Source: Altererythrobacter rubellus (GTDB taxonomy: Bacteria; Pseudomonadota; Alphaproteobacteria; Sphingomonadales; Sphingomonadaceae). From it: a DNA stretch of 64,000 nucleotides. Below the pieces are notes generated by a model. That model was not told the DNA's origin. It saw only the letters and a list, made by a program, of their open reading frames with translations, and made no database searches. A program made the translations under genes and the position numbers. This document shows, piece after piece, positions 19,457 through 28,521 of the stretch. Positions within the stretch are counted from its first letter, which is position 1; each line of letters starts with the position of its first letter. The stretch covers positions 558,001-622,000 of the forward strand of contig NZ_CP127221.1 of NCBI RefSeq assembly GCF_030284385.1, written 5' to 3'.

Positions 19457-20236
19457 TTAGGCCTTCGGTGCAGTCTGTGCGCCACCAGCAGTTGTTGCTG
19501 GTTTCGCAGCAGCACGTGCCGGAGCCTTGACCGCAGGGCGAACCGCACCATTCGAGCTGATGTTAGCCAGTATGTCGGTCGAGAAGCTTGAGAGCGCTTC
19601 AGCGATGCGGCGGTTACGGCTCTGGAGCCAGTTGTATGCGAACACCGCAGGCACAGCCACGAACAGACCGATGGCGGTCATGATCAGCGCTTCACCAACC
19701 GGTCCAGCAACTTTGTCGATCGATGCCGAACCCGCGATACCGATGTTGATCAGCGCGCGGTAGATACCGATAACCGTACCGAGCAGGCCGACGAACGGTG
19801 CAGTCGCGCCAACCGTTGCGAGGAACGGAAGACCGCCAGCCAGCTTTGCGTTGATGGCGTCTTCTGAACGCTGCAGCGAACCGTGCATCCAGTCATGTGC
19901 TTCAAGCTTGTCGGTCATCTTGCCGTGCTCGTCTTCTGCACGAAGAGCATCGTCGGCGACCTGGCGCCATGCGCTGTTCTTCTCAAGCTTGGTTGCGCCA
20001 TCCTTGATCGAGCCGGCTTGCCAGAACTTGCCCTGCACGTCGCGCTTGTACTGCTTCATCACTTTGCTCTGCTCAAGCAACTTTGTGATGAGGATGTAGA
20101 ATGAGCCAACGCTCATGATGATCATGATGGCAAGGATGAACCAGGCAACAGGGCCACCCTGTTCCATTGCTTCCATGAAACCGAAGCTGTTTTTGACGTC
20201 AGCTGCGTCTGCCGCTGCTAGAAGGTTGATAATCAT
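19457..20236 (-). CDS. exbB: ExbB, MotA/TolQ/ExbB proton-channel protein
   Basis: Proton-channel subunit of the TonB complex, 259 residues. An N-terminal helix (GPVAWFILAIMIIMSVGSFYIL) is followed by a cytoplasmic loop. Two more helices follow, in FLATVGATAPFVGLLGTVIGIYRAL and the segment around GEALIMTAIGLFVAVPAVFAYN. The C-terminus is Ala/Pro/Lys-rich. AAAAGGA precedes the start. It lies 63 bases after tonB and 76 bases before the first exbD. Confidence 0.93.
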   Translation of the reverse strand: MIINLLAAADAADVKNSFGFMEAMEQGGPVAWFILAIMIIMSVGSFYILITKLLEQSKVMKQYKRDVQGKFWQAGSIKDGATKLEKNSAWRQVADDALRAEDEHGKMTDKLEAHDWMHGSLQRSEDAINAKLAGGLPFLATVGATAPFVGLLGTVIGIYRALINIGIAGSASIDKVAGPVGEALIMTAIGLFVAVPAVFAYNWLQSRNRRIAEALSSFSTDILANISSNGAVRPAVKAPARAAAKPATTAGGAQTAPKA

Positions 20237-20299
20237 AGCGAATAGTCCTTTTAATAATTGTCCCCGGAGGGCGCGGGCTCTCTCTGTTCTGCCCGACCC

Positions 20300-20950
20300 T
20301 TAGTTCAGTCGATAAACAATGCTGGTGTTGTACGATCCGGTCGTCGGATTGCCGGCTGCGTCAAGTGCGGGGTTAAAGCGCGCATAACGCTCCATTCCGC
20401 GACACGCCGCATCGTCGAGTACGCTAGAGCCGCTAGACCGCGACACACGACAGGATGCGACTCGCCCCTCCGGACTCACGACCACGCTTACGCCAACCGT
20501 ACCTTCCACTTCCTCTCGTAAAGCGCGCGAGGGATAGTTTTCCTGAATGCGGGCAGCCCAACGCCCTTCACCACGGGTGGTTGCTCCGCGAGCCTGTGAA
20601 GGCGGCGCGGGCGGTGCCGGTGGCGGTATGACCAATGCCGGCGGAGCAGGCGGCGGAATCGTCGGCTGGGTCCGGATTGGCGGCGGCGCCGGTGCGATAT
20701 TGATCGGCGGTGGCGGAGCCACAGGCGGAGGTGGTGCCGTTTCTTGAGGTTCAGGCGGAGGCGGTTCATCCTCCGGCTCAGGCGGTGGCGGTTCCTCGAT
20801 GTCGATGGTGGTCACTCGTTCGACCACATTCTTCACCGCTGAAACTGCCAAACCACTAATGAAAAGGTAACCGACGAAAACATGGATCAGGGCAACAATT
20901 ACTATTGCCGTGATTCGGTTACCGCTCGTTTGTTGGTCAGCGTAGGCCAT
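20300..20950 (-). CDS. tonB: TonB energy-transducing protein
   Basis: A 216-residue protein with one N-terminal transmembrane helix (NRITAIVIVALIHVFVGYLFI), including the conserved His. A proline-rich periplasmic spacer of about 75 residues follows, and then a C-terminal TonB domain (YPSRALREEVEGTVGVSVVV...SSGSSVLDDAACRGMERYARFNPA). It couples proton flow through ExbB/ExbD to outer-membrane TonB-dependent receptors. I prefer the ATG at 20950, which has GGAGAG about 10 bases upstream, over an ATG 18 bases earlier. It is the first gene of the operon. No TonB receptor gene is in the window. Confidence 0.92.
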   Translation of the reverse strand: MAYADQQTSGNRITAIVIVALIHVFVGYLFISGLAVSAVKNVVERVTTIDIEEPPPPEPEDEPPPPEPQETAPPPPVAPPPPINIAPAPPPIRTQPTIPPPAPPALVIPPPAPPAPPSQARGATTRGEGRWAARIQENYPSRALREEVEGTVGVSVVVSPEGRVASCRVSRSSGSSVLDDAACRGMERYARFNPALDAAGNPTTGSYNTSIVYRLN

Positions 20951-21005
20951 CCAGTCGCTTCTCTCCATTCACTTTGCCGAGGTTGGGCTCGACAATTTTT
21001 GCCCC

Positions 21006-21024
21006 GCAAACCAAATTTGTTTGC
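21006..21024 (-). promoter_or_regulatory. candidate 19-bp operator upstream of tonB
   Basis: GCAAAC and GTTTGC arms flank a 7-base AT-rich centre, centred about 65 bases upstream of the tonB start. The size and position would suit a dimeric regulator. The sequence is not a classic Fur box, and I cannot name the factor. Confidence 0.35.
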
Positions 21025-21079
21025 GAAGCGAAAACTCCAATTTTCTCCCTGACCGGGCTGCGCGCCGGCGACCCGGAAG

Positions 21080-21111
21080 TTTGCAGGTAGTCCCGCAAGG
21101 GAGCCTGCAAA
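21080..21111 (-). promoter_or_regulatory. long nested hairpin upstream of tonB
   Basis: Perfect 8-bp arms TTTGCAGG / CCTGCAAA enclose a second 4-bp stem TCCC/GGGA capped by GCAA (on the plus strand a GNRA-type tetraloop), with a 3-by-1 internal loop between the stems. There is no T-tract, so it is not an ordinary terminator. It lies about 130 bases upstream of tonB and about 205 bases before the gene at 21317. Confidence 0.4.
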
Positions 21112-21316
21112 GGAACAAAGCTTAACAACTCCCCAACTTAGCCAAGTCCTTAGCTTTTCGCTTTAACGGCCAAGCTTGTGCCGCGCAAACGCTTTATCGG
21201 TTAATTGCCGATTCACACGTAATTGTCTGCTATCTATAGAATGTTTGCAAGGGTGCTGTTGTGAGCATTCGAATATTCCCACATTGCTCGAAGCAATCTG
21301 ACTTGAGACTGAAATT

Positions 21317-22147
21317 ATGCTACAAATCAAAAACTTGACTCTCTTGGTCGCTAGCGCTTCCGCTCTGGTGGCGGTGCCCATTTCCGCTCAAGAACAGGGT
21401 GCTTCTGCTCTTCCAACCTATGCGGAATTTGTCGATCTGGCGGACAACGCCGAGCTGGTAGTGCGGGCCAAGATTCGCCGCGCAATCGCGCTCGAGCCAG
21501 AGCGCGCGCCTGATGTCGCGCTCGGATTCGCGCGACTTTATGTAGAGGCCGAGACTATGGCGCTCTTGTCCGGTTCGGCACCGTTGGGAGAGAGTTTGCG
21601 CTATCTGGTCGATGTACCGCTCGATTCGCGTGGCAAGGTGCCCAATCTAAAGAAGCAAGAGGTGCTTCTTTTCGCGCGCAGTGTGCCGGGCCGCCCGTCC
21701 GAGCTGCAATTGTCCGGCGATTCGGCGCAGCAATTCTATTCTCCAGAATTTGAAGCGCGCCTGCGCCCGGTTTTGACTGATCTGGCCGCACCCGATTCGC
21801 CTCCGGTGATAGTCGGGGTGCGCGATGCCTTGTCCGTGCCCGGAAATCTGACGGGCGAATCGGAGACGCAAATATTCCTGGAAACGGAGAATGGCGCGCC
21901 GGTCTCTGTTGCGATCCTGCGTCGCCCGGGCCGACCGCCAACCTGGGGTGTGTCCTGGGGAGAAATCATCGACCAGTCCGCGCGGCCGCCCGAGCCCGAA
22001 TCGCTCGAATGGTACCGTCTTGCCTGCGCCTTGCCCGCGCGGCTACCCGCTGAAGCCAATCTATCGAATGACAGCGCCGCCCGAACGCAGGCAGAACGCG
22101 ACTATCAGCTGATGATGGGCGCTCTGGGGCCTTGCACCCGCAGTTAG
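21317..22147 (+). CDS. secreted protein of unknown function
   Basis: A 276-residue protein with a signal peptide (LTLLVASASALVAVPISAQE). I do not recognise the mature domain. It begins with a helical stretch (YAEFVDLADNAELVVRAKIR), then a mixed region with LKKQEVLLFARSVPG, and has two Cys in the last third (RLACALP and LGPCTRS) that could form a disulfide. The start is ATG after ACTGAAATT with no strong Shine-Dalgarno. It stands alone, about 100 bases before the thioesterase gene. Confidence 0.75.
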   Translation: MLQIKNLTLLVASASALVAVPISAQEQGASALPTYAEFVDLADNAELVVRAKIRRAIALEPERAPDVALGFARLYVEAETMALLSGSAPLGESLRYLVDVPLDSRGKVPNLKKQEVLLFARSVPGRPSELQLSGDSAQQFYSPEFEARLRPVLTDLAAPDSPPVIVGVRDALSVPGNLTGESETQIFLETENGAPVSVAILRRPGRPPTWGVSWGEIIDQSARPPEPESLEWYRLACALPARLPAEANLSNDSAARTQAERDYQLMMGALGPCTRS

Positions 22148-22244
22148 GGCGAGCATGGCAAAGCTGGCCTAATCCACTGCCAAGACAAAGTGATCGCGAA
22201 CCCTCTTCCCTATGGGCGGCACCTCGCGCTAGGGGCTGAAAGTG

Positions 22245-22664
22245 ATGAGCCAAACTTTCAAACACATTTTTCGCGTGCGCTATGCCGAGGTTGATCCGCA
22301 ATCGGTGGTCTTCAATTCGCGTTACCTAGAATATGCAGACATTCTGGTGACAGAGTACTTTCGTGATGCGCGCACTCGCGGCATGCCAGATGAGCTGGAA
22401 TTCCATGTCCGCCGCGCCGAAGTGGATTATCTTGCACCAATGCGAGCGGATGAATTGATCGAAGGGCGCATGACTGTGCCGAAGATCGGCAATTCCAGCA
22501 TGGAACAGTTAATCACTCTGCACGGTGCAGAGGACGGTTCACTGCGCGCGGAAATCCGGCTGGTTGCGGTGATGGTTGATCTGGCCAGCGGCAAACCGCT
22601 GCGTATTCCAGATACAGTTCGCCGCTCCTTTGGCCACCCGGTTCAGGAGAGCGTGGATGGCTGA
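22245..22664 (+). CDS. acyl-CoA thioesterase, 4HBT/YbgC family
   Basis: A 139-residue single hotdog-fold protein, probably hydrolysing an acyl-CoA in the cytosol. The N-terminal RVRYAEVDPQSVVFNSRYLEYAD matches the 4-hydroxybenzoyl-CoA thioesterase pattern with the catalytic Asp in EVDPQ. A GTG codon directly before the ATG is an alternative start. The last 8 bases overlap the start of hom (ATGGCTGA). No partner gene suggests the chain length or substrate. Confidence 0.85.
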   Translation: MSQTFKHIFRVRYAEVDPQSVVFNSRYLEYADILVTEYFRDARTRGMPDELEFHVRRAEVDYLAPMRADELIEGRMTVPKIGNSSMEQLITLHGAEDGSLRAEIRLVAVMVDLASGKPLRIPDTVRRSFGHPVQESVDG

Positions 22665-23967
22665 TACATTACGCATCGGCCTGGCCGGGCTGGGCACGGT
22701 TGGTGTTGGCGTAATTCGCCTTCTGGAAACCAATCGGGACCTTTTGACCGCCCGCGCGGGCATGCAGTTGAAAGTAACCGCTGTCAGCGCGCAAAGCCGG
22801 ACCAAGGATCGCGGCGTGGATCTGTCACCCTTTGCGTGGGTAGATGATCCCGTGGCTCTTGCAACGCGCGACGACGTGGATGTTGTGGTGGAGCTGATTG
22901 GCGGGTCTGATGGACCTGCCTTGGAACTGGCCAAAGCCGCGCTCGCCAATGGCAAGGCAGTGATTACCGCCAACAAAGCGATGATCGCGCACCACGGGCT
23001 GTCGCTGGCAACCAGTGCAGAGGCACAAGACGTCGCGCTGAAATTCGAGGCGGCGGTCGCAGGCGGAATTCCGGTGATCAAGGGGTTGCGGGAAGGCACA
23101 TCGGCCAACCAGCTCACCAGCATTTACGGAATTCTCAACGGCACCTGCAATTACATCCTGTCGACGATGGAAGACACCGGCGCGGACTTTGCCGATGTTC
23201 TGGCTGAGGCACAAGACAAGGGCTATGCAGAGGCAGACCCGACCTTCGACATCGAAGGGGTAGATGCCGCGCACAAGCTGGCGATTTTGGCGGCGATCGG
23301 TTTTGGCGCAGAGCTGGATTTTGATGCTGTGCGCGTGACAGGCATCACCCGCGTTGGCGCGGCAGATATTGCGCAGGCTGACACGCTTGGCTTTGTGATT
23401 CGCTTGATTGCGCAGGCCGATGTCGAACACACGCCAGGTGGGGATCGCCTGTTGCAGCGCGTGCGGCCTTGTCTGGTCTCGAAAGCGCACCCTCTTAGCG
23501 GTGTTGACGGGCCGACAAACGCGGTTGTCGCGGAAGGCAATTTTTCCGGCCGCCTGTTGTTTCAAGGTGCCGGCGCAGGCGAAGGCCCGACAGCCAGCGC
23601 CGTGGTCGCGGATGTAATCGATATCGCGCGTGATGAAGTGGGCGCGCCGTTCTCCATTCCCGTCGCCAACCTGTCGCCAATGCTGCCCGCCGAATCTGGC
23701 GAACGGACCGAGCGTACATATTTGCGGTTTACCGTAACAGACCGCCCCGGCGTGCTGGCAGAAATTACTGCAGCGATGCGCGACGCGGGTGTTTCGATTG
23801 AAAGCCTAATCCAGAAAGGTAGGGCGGATGATGGCGGCGGTGATGTGCTGGTCGCCATGGTCACCCATGAAGGGCCGGAGCGCTGCGTGCGCGGCGCGAT
23901 TGACCTGTTGGAAGGGTCGGACAGCCTTACCGCCCCCCCGCTGGTTCTTCCGATTCTGCCGGACTAG
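22657..23967 (+). CDS. hom: homoserine dehydrogenase
   Basis: NAD(P)-dependent reduction of aspartate semialdehyde to homoserine, the branch to threonine and methionine (436 residues). The Rossmann start RIGLAGLGTVGVGVIRLLE is followed by the ITANKAMIAHHG catalytic region and the substrate motif GILNGTCNYILSTME. A C-terminal ACT domain (LRFTVTDRPGVLAEITAAMRD) indicates allosteric control, usually by threonine. The ATG at 22657 was chosen because it starts directly at the Rossmann fold and overlaps the thioesterase stop. Its 3' end overlaps the convergent gene fragment ending at 23927. Confidence 0.95.
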   Translation: MADTLRIGLAGLGTVGVGVIRLLETNRDLLTARAGMQLKVTAVSAQSRTKDRGVDLSPFAWVDDPVALATRDDVDVVVELIGGSDGPALELAKAALANGKAVITANKAMIAHHGLSLATSAEAQDVALKFEAAVAGGIPVIKGLREGTSANQLTSIYGILNGTCNYILSTMEDTGADFADVLAEAQDKGYAEADPTFDIEGVDAAHKLAILAAIGFGAELDFDAVRVTGITRVGAADIAQADTLGFVIRLIAQADVEHTPGGDRLLQRVRPCLVSKAHPLSGVDGPTNAVVAEGNFSGRLLFQGAGAGEGPTASAVVADVIDIARDEVGAPFSIPVANLSPMLPAESGERTERTYLRFTVTDRPGVLAEITAAMRDAGVSIESLIQKGRADDGGGDVLVAMVTHEGPERCVRGAIDLLEGSDSLTAPPLVLPILPD

Positions 23968-24581
23968 TTTCGTCGCGTTTCGACTCAAGCTCGGTCGGGA
24001 TCCGGTCGCCGGTGTCATTGCCAATCGGCGGTAGCCCACGCGCAATTCTGTCCGCGTCTGATCCTGCCGGCGCCTCTGGCAAGGCCTCTATATCAATGAT
24101 CAGAGCCGGCGGTGGAGGGCATGGAGGGATGATGCAGCCAGTAATTGTCACACCTGCCCCCATTAGCGCTTTAGGCCCAGTGATGCCTTCGCCCGCAACA
24201 TCGGGCGTAGGAATGGGGGTCAGCGTATTGCGTTTGCCGAGCATAGCGATCACGCGCATCCTCACGGCTACCGCTGTAGTAGTTGGAATTGTCTTCCACG
24301 ATCTCGCGGCAAACCACGATAGTGCGCGAGATTGTCGAGGCATCCTGTTCCTCCTCGCATTGCTCTATACGGCGCTGATCTGCCGGGCCGTCAGGCATTT
24401 CGACCAGCAGGTCGACCGTGTCTGTCCGCTCGATCGGTTCGATATCCATTGGCTGGCGAAGGGGGGGAGGCGGAGGCGTGTATTCAGGCGCAACTTCTTG
24501 TGCGACTGCCGGAGTTACATAGGCCCAAACTAGCAGCAATGGGGCGCTTTTCCCGGTCCACCATACGGGTCTGCTCGACAA
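23927..24581 (-). pseudogene. frameshifted secreted proline-rich protein gene
   Basis: Two minus-strand frames together make one sensible protein of about 217 residues. The first starts at TTG 24581 with AAGGAG six bases upstream, encodes a signal peptide (APLLLVWAYVTPAVAQ), a PPPPPLRQP segment and a SRTIVVCREIVEDNSNYYSG region, and then degenerates to a stop at 24171. The second picks up at about 24240 with PTPDVAGEGITGP, CIIPPCPPPPALIIDIEALPEAP and SDADRIARGLPP, ending at TAA 23927. One extra base around 24237-24242 explains the break: removing a T from GCTCGGC restores the frame. The protein looks like a conserved hypothetical of erythrobacters. A sequencing error cannot be excluded. Confidence 0.6.
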
Positions 24582-24638
24582 GCGCCGCTCCTTCTGTTTA
24601 GGGCAATTCACCAACACACTCGAGGGACTGAATTTTAC

Positions 24639-25634
24639 ATGAACACCGACCTCCTTGCTCAAAAATCCTCTGACGGAAACGCGCTCGACCGCGTTCTGGT
24701 TCTGGAGATGGTGCGCGTAACCGAGGCTGCGGCCGTCGCGGCATCGCAATTGATTGGGCGCGGGGACGAGAAAGCGGCCGACGCCGCGGCGGTCGAAGCG
24801 ATGCGGCGGGCGTTCGATACGCTCTATATGGATGGCACGGTGGTGATTGGCGAAGGGGAGCGTGACGAAGCACCCATGCTCTATATCGGCGAGAAAGTGG
24901 GCGGCGCGCCGGGCAAAGGGCCGAAGATCGATATCGCGCTTGATCCGCTGGAAGGCACAACCATCACAGCCAAGGCAGGCCCCAATGCGCTGGCCGTGCT
25001 CGCCGCGGCTGAAGAGGGTAATCTGCTGAACGCACCTGACACCTATATGGACAAGATCGCGGTTGGCCCTGGCTATCCGCCGGATGTGATCGATCTCGCC
25101 AAATCAGCGACCGAAAATGTGCAGTCTGTAGCAGCTGCCAAAGGGGTCGAACCTTGTGAGATTATCGTGTGCGTGCTTGATCGGCCGCGCCATGCAGACC
25201 TGATTGCGGAATTGCGCGGCATCGGTTGCGGGGTAGTGTTGATCGGTGACGGCGATGTTGCTGGCGTGATTGCAGTAACGGACGAAGACACCACGATCGA
25301 TATGTATATGGGGCAAGGCGGCGCGCCTGAAGGTGTTCTCGCAGCCGCTGCACTGCGCTGTGTCGGTGGGCAATTCAATGGTCGACTGGTGTTCCGCAAT
25401 GAAGATGAAAAGGCCCGCGCCCGCAAATGGGGCATTGAAGATTTGGACCGGATCTACAAGCTGGAAGATCTGGCTAAAGGCGACTGTATTTTCGCCGCGA
25501 CCGGTGTGACCTCAGGCTCGCTTCTCGAAGGCGTGAAACGCAAGCGCGGCGGATTGATGACAACGCATAGCGTAGTGATGCGCGCCAGTTCTGGCACTGT
25601 ACGCTGGATCAAAGGCGAACATCGGTTTAAGTAA
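24639..25634 (+). CDS. glpX: fructose-1,6-bisphosphatase class II (GlpX)
   Basis: Gluconeogenic phosphatase converting fructose 1,6-bisphosphate to fructose 6-phosphate (331 residues). The GlpX signatures are clear: VVIGEGERDEAPMLYIGEKVG, the metal-binding DPLEGTTI, and GAPEGVLAAAALRC near residue 230. It may also accept sedoheptulose bisphosphate, as some family members do. No class I FBPase is in the window. It is divergent from the frameshifted gene, with starts 57 bases apart. Confidence 0.95.
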   Translation: MNTDLLAQKSSDGNALDRVLVLEMVRVTEAAAVAASQLIGRGDEKAADAAAVEAMRRAFDTLYMDGTVVIGEGERDEAPMLYIGEKVGGAPGKGPKIDIALDPLEGTTITAKAGPNALAVLAAAEEGNLLNAPDTYMDKIAVGPGYPPDVIDLAKSATENVQSVAAAKGVEPCEIIVCVLDRPRHADLIAELRGIGCGVVLIGDGDVAGVIAVTDEDTTIDMYMGQGGAPEGVLAAAALRCVGGQFNGRLVFRNEDEKARARKWGIEDLDRIYKLEDLAKGDCIFAATGVTSGSLLEGVKRKRGGLMTTHSVVMRASSGTVRWIKGEHRFK

Positions 25635-25732
25635 ACACCAGTGCTGGGTAAAACCCATCACTTCACTCTGTTGCGTTTCTATGACTCTCCGCTAGGCCGG
25701 AGAAATCAGCTGCTTTCGGGGATTCGCTACTC

Positions 25733-26668
25733 ATGAAGATTATGTCCGGCAATTCGAACTTGCCGCTTGCCCGGGCGATCGCCGCCTATCTGGAATTGCC
25801 GCTTACAGACGCGAGTGTTCGCCGCTTTGCCGATGAAGAGGTCTTCATCGAAATCAACGAGAATGTGCGCGGAGAAGATGTGTTTATCGTTCAGTCGACC
25901 AGCTTTCCAGCCAATGACAATCTGATGGAATTGCTGATCGGGATCGATGCCCTGCGTCGTGCATCGGCACGCCGGATCACCGCTGTAATCCCCTATTTCG
26001 GCTATGCCCGTCAGGACCGGAAGCCCGGCCCGCGAACGCCAATCTCTGCCAAGCTGGTTGCCAATCTGATCACCGAAGCCGGCGCAGACCGCGTGCTGGC
26101 GGTGGACCTTCACGCCGGGCAGATCCAGGGCTTTTTCGATATTCCAACAGACAATCTTTATGCCGCGCCGACCATGGCGGCCGATATCCAGGCACGCTAT
26201 GGAGACCAGGATCTAATGGTGGTCAGCCCCGATGTTGGCGGTGTGGTGCGCGCGCGCGCGCTGGCCAAGCGGCTCGACAACGCCCCGCTCGCGATCGTTG
26301 ACAAACGCCGCGACCGTCCCGGCGAAAGTGAGGTCATGAACATCATCGGTGATGTGAAGGGGCGCCACTGCGTTTTGATCGATGACATCGTGGATTCGGG
26401 CGGCACGCTGTGCAATGCGGCACAGGCCTTGCTCGATCAGGGCGCAAACAGCGTGGCTGCCTATATCACGCATGGCGTGCTGTCGGGCGGAGCTGTTGCG
26501 CGCGTCAACGGCTCTGCGCTCAAAGAACTGGTCATCACGGACACAATCCGCCCAACCGAAGCGGCTGAGGCATCCGATCGCATTCGCGTTCTGACAATCG
26601 CGCCGCTGATTGGTGAGGCTGTGCGCCGGATCGCTGACGAAAGCTCGGTCAGCTCGTTGTTCGACTAA
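25733..26668 (+). CDS. prs: ribose-phosphate pyrophosphokinase (PRPP synthetase)
   Basis: Makes PRPP from ribose 5-phosphate and ATP (311 residues, class I length). The flexible loop [21 protein letters not shown], the [15 protein letters not shown] motif and the PRPP-binding loop [13 protein letters not shown] are complete. It supplies the PRPP used by apt at 6545, although the two are not linked. Its stop codon overlaps that of the convergent regulator pseudogene by two bases. Confidence 0.96.
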   Translation: MKIMSGNSNLPLARAIAAYLELPLTDASVRRFADEEVFIEINENVRGEDVFIVQSTSFPANDNLMELLIGIDALRRASARRITAVIPYFGYARQDRKPGPRTPISAKLVANLITEAGADRVLAVDLHAGQIQGFFDIPTDNLYAAPTMAADIQARYGDQDLMVVSPDVGGVVRARALAKRLDNAPLAIVDKRRDRPGESEVMNIIGDVKGRHCVLIDDIVDSGGTLCNAAQALLDQGANSVAAYITHGVLSGGAVARVNGSALKELVITDTIRPTEAAEASDRIRVLTIAPLIGEAVRRIADESSVSSLFD

Positions 26669-27653
26669 GCCGGATTTTGCTCCAGATCGGCCAGCCAGGG
26701 CCGGTGTTCACCGGGTCTCAACCGCTTGAGCTCTTCTAGCCGGCGGGCTTGGCGTTGCTCCAGAGTTATGGTCAGGAGCGGGCGTGGTTGCGCACGGAAT
26801 TTATGCGGCGTCACGCCAAAGAATGACGTGAAGTCACGGATGAAGTGCGATTGGTCAAAGTAACGCAGCGCAATCTCTTCCGCTTCCGAAGAATCTGCCA
26901 CGCCGATAAGATTTGCGGCAATGTCCAGAGCGCGCGCGCCGCAGAACTTGTTTGGGGGTTTGGCCATAGGCCTTCTTCACTAGCCGCTCGAGCCGTCGGC
27001 GCTCTACCGCATGATCGCTGGCGAAATCTGCAAGATTAAGATTGGGATCAGCGAACGCTGCCTTGTCGAAAGCTTCGATGATCGGATCAGGCATTTTGGC
27101 ACCGGCCCTTTCGATCAGTTGTACCAGCAGCTTTTCCGCCACGCGCAACCGCCGTTCCGGCGCTCCATCAGGATCGAAACATTCATTTCATCAACTGTTC
27201 GCTGGTGCCCCACGTGTGATCTCCGAAGATATCATCGTAATAGATGATCCGGTCCAGCGTGTCGGCCACGTCAGGTCCTTTGAGCATGCTGACCGCGCCA
27301 GGCTTCAGAGCAACGCCTAAAGTCGCAAAGCCACCGCGAATCCGTACGGGCATCAGTCTTGATTGTGGGCCAAAGAATGCCGTCGCGCGTTCATAGGCTC
27401 ACACACCATGGCGTGTTTTTGCGGTCCATCTTCCGCGGAATAACATGCGCAGTATCGGTGTATCCGCGCATAGTCCGCAGTCGATCAAATGATCATCGGG
27501 CGCATCCACGTCGACAGCGAAGATCCGCGCCACCCATAGTGTCAGCTCGTCGCATGGCGCGCGATTTAGTGACAGCGGTTCCCCCACTTCCGTCATCCCA
27601 AATCGTGAACGCATTGCTGTATCATCGCTGCGGCGATTGTTATCAGCTGTCAT
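26665..27653 (-). pseudogene. broken AraC-family regulator gene (DUF6597-type N-terminus)
   Basis: The minus strand encodes a recognisable regulator of about 330 residues that is interrupted three times. Part 1 (MTADNN... to TAKTRHGV) ends at an in-frame TGA at 27399-27401, and the frame then continues sensibly with AYERATAFFGPQSRLMPVRI and YYDDIFGDHTWG. An extra T at 27185 shifts the frame; after it comes ECFDPDGAPERRLRVAEKLL, through the first helix-turn-helix. In a CG run at about 26929-26939 a two-base loss shifts it again, after which ALDIAANLIGVADSSEAEE, the second helix-turn-helix (SHFIRDFTSFFGVTPHKFR) and the C-terminus follow. Three independent lesions make a sequencing error unlikely. 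An intact gene of the same type is at 29465. Confidence 0.85.
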
Positions 27654-27738
27654 TGCTTTAACGGTATCCCCGGTTTGGACTTTACTCCAATGTGCGACCC
27701 GGTTGCACGGTCTTCTATCGAGTTTTAAAGGGTTTGTC

Positions 27739-28521
27739 ATGAAGTCGTCTGATATTGCGCTTGCTGCCCGTTTGGCTGATGCGGCTGGCGCAGCGATCCG
27801 TCCGCTTTTTCGCGGCGATTGCAATGAAGAAACGAAGGATGATCACACTGCCGTGACAGAGGCGGATCGGGCAGCCGAAGCGGCCATGCGCGCGATCATC
27901 GAAGCGGAACTGCCCGATGATGGGATCATTGGCGAAGAATACGGCACGCGCAATGAAGGCGCAGGCAGGCAATGGGTGCTTGACCCGATTGACGGCACGC
28001 AAAGCTTTGTCGCTGGTCGCCCGATCTTCGGTACGCTGATCGCGTTGATGCAGGACGGCTGGCCGGTTTTGGGGGTTATTGATCAGCCGATCCTTGGCGA
28101 ACGCTGGGTCGGTGTGGTCGGTCAGGGCACTACTCTAAATGGCAAGCCTGCAACAACGCGCCGCTGCCGGTCATTGGAAGGGGCACGTGTTGCCACCACC
28201 AGCCCGCATGCCTTCGCGGAAGAAGAGGTCGATGCTTATCTGCGCGTCGTTGCCAAGGCATATCCTAAACACCCGTTCCCGGTTTATGGCGGTGATTGCT
28301 ACAATTACGGCCTGCTCGCCTCGGGGCATTTGGATATCGTGATCGAAAGCGGGCTGAAGCTTCATGATTATGCCGCGCTGGTTCCCATCGTTGAGGGCGC
28401 AAGCGGACAGATGAGCGATTGGCAAGGCAATCCGCTTGATGCCGATAGTGACGGTTCAGTGCTGGCGCTGGGCGAACCCGCACGGCTGGAGGAAGTGCTG
28501 GAAGCGTTGGGCGGCGGGTAG
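27739..28521 (+). CDS. hisN: histidinol-phosphatase, inositol-monophosphatase family
   Basis: Metal-dependent phosphatase of 260 residues. The motifs are GEEYG near residue 72 and WVLDPIDGTQSFVAGRPIFGTLIAL, with LKLHDYAALVPIVEGA near the C-terminus supplying the last metal ligand. The DGTQSFV/GRPIFGTLIAL context fits the HisN branch (histidine synthesis) better than general inositol monophosphatases, but no his gene is nearby. The ATG at 27739 was preferred to 27637 because the longer form runs into the divergent pseudogene start. Confidence 0.8.
   Translation: MKSSDIALAARLADAAGAAIRPLFRGDCNEETKDDHTAVTEADRAAEAAMRAIIEAELPDDGIIGEEYGTRNEGAGRQWVLDPIDGTQSFVAGRPIFGTLIALMQDGWPVLGVIDQPILGERWVGVVGQGTTLNGKPATTRRCRSLEGARVATTSPHAFAEEEVDAYLRVVAKAYPKHPFPVYGGDCYNYGLLASGHLDIVIESGLKLHDYAALVPIVEGASGQMSDWQGNPLDADSDGSVLALGEPARLEEVLEALGGG

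Larger units (their letters stand above)
20951..21316 (-). other. 366-base intergenic region upstream of tonB
   Basis: This region separates the divergent tonB and 21317 genes and contains no protein-like frame. It holds a 19-base palindrome (21006-21024) and a long hairpin (21080-21111), listed separately. It is AT-rich for this genome near 21160-21300, as expected for promoters on both sides. Confidence 0.5.

Noticed and set aside
24237..24242. Programmed ribosomal frameshifting in the proline-rich gene
   Set aside because: No slippery heptamer or downstream structure of a known type is visible at the junction. A plain one-base insertion is the simpler reading.
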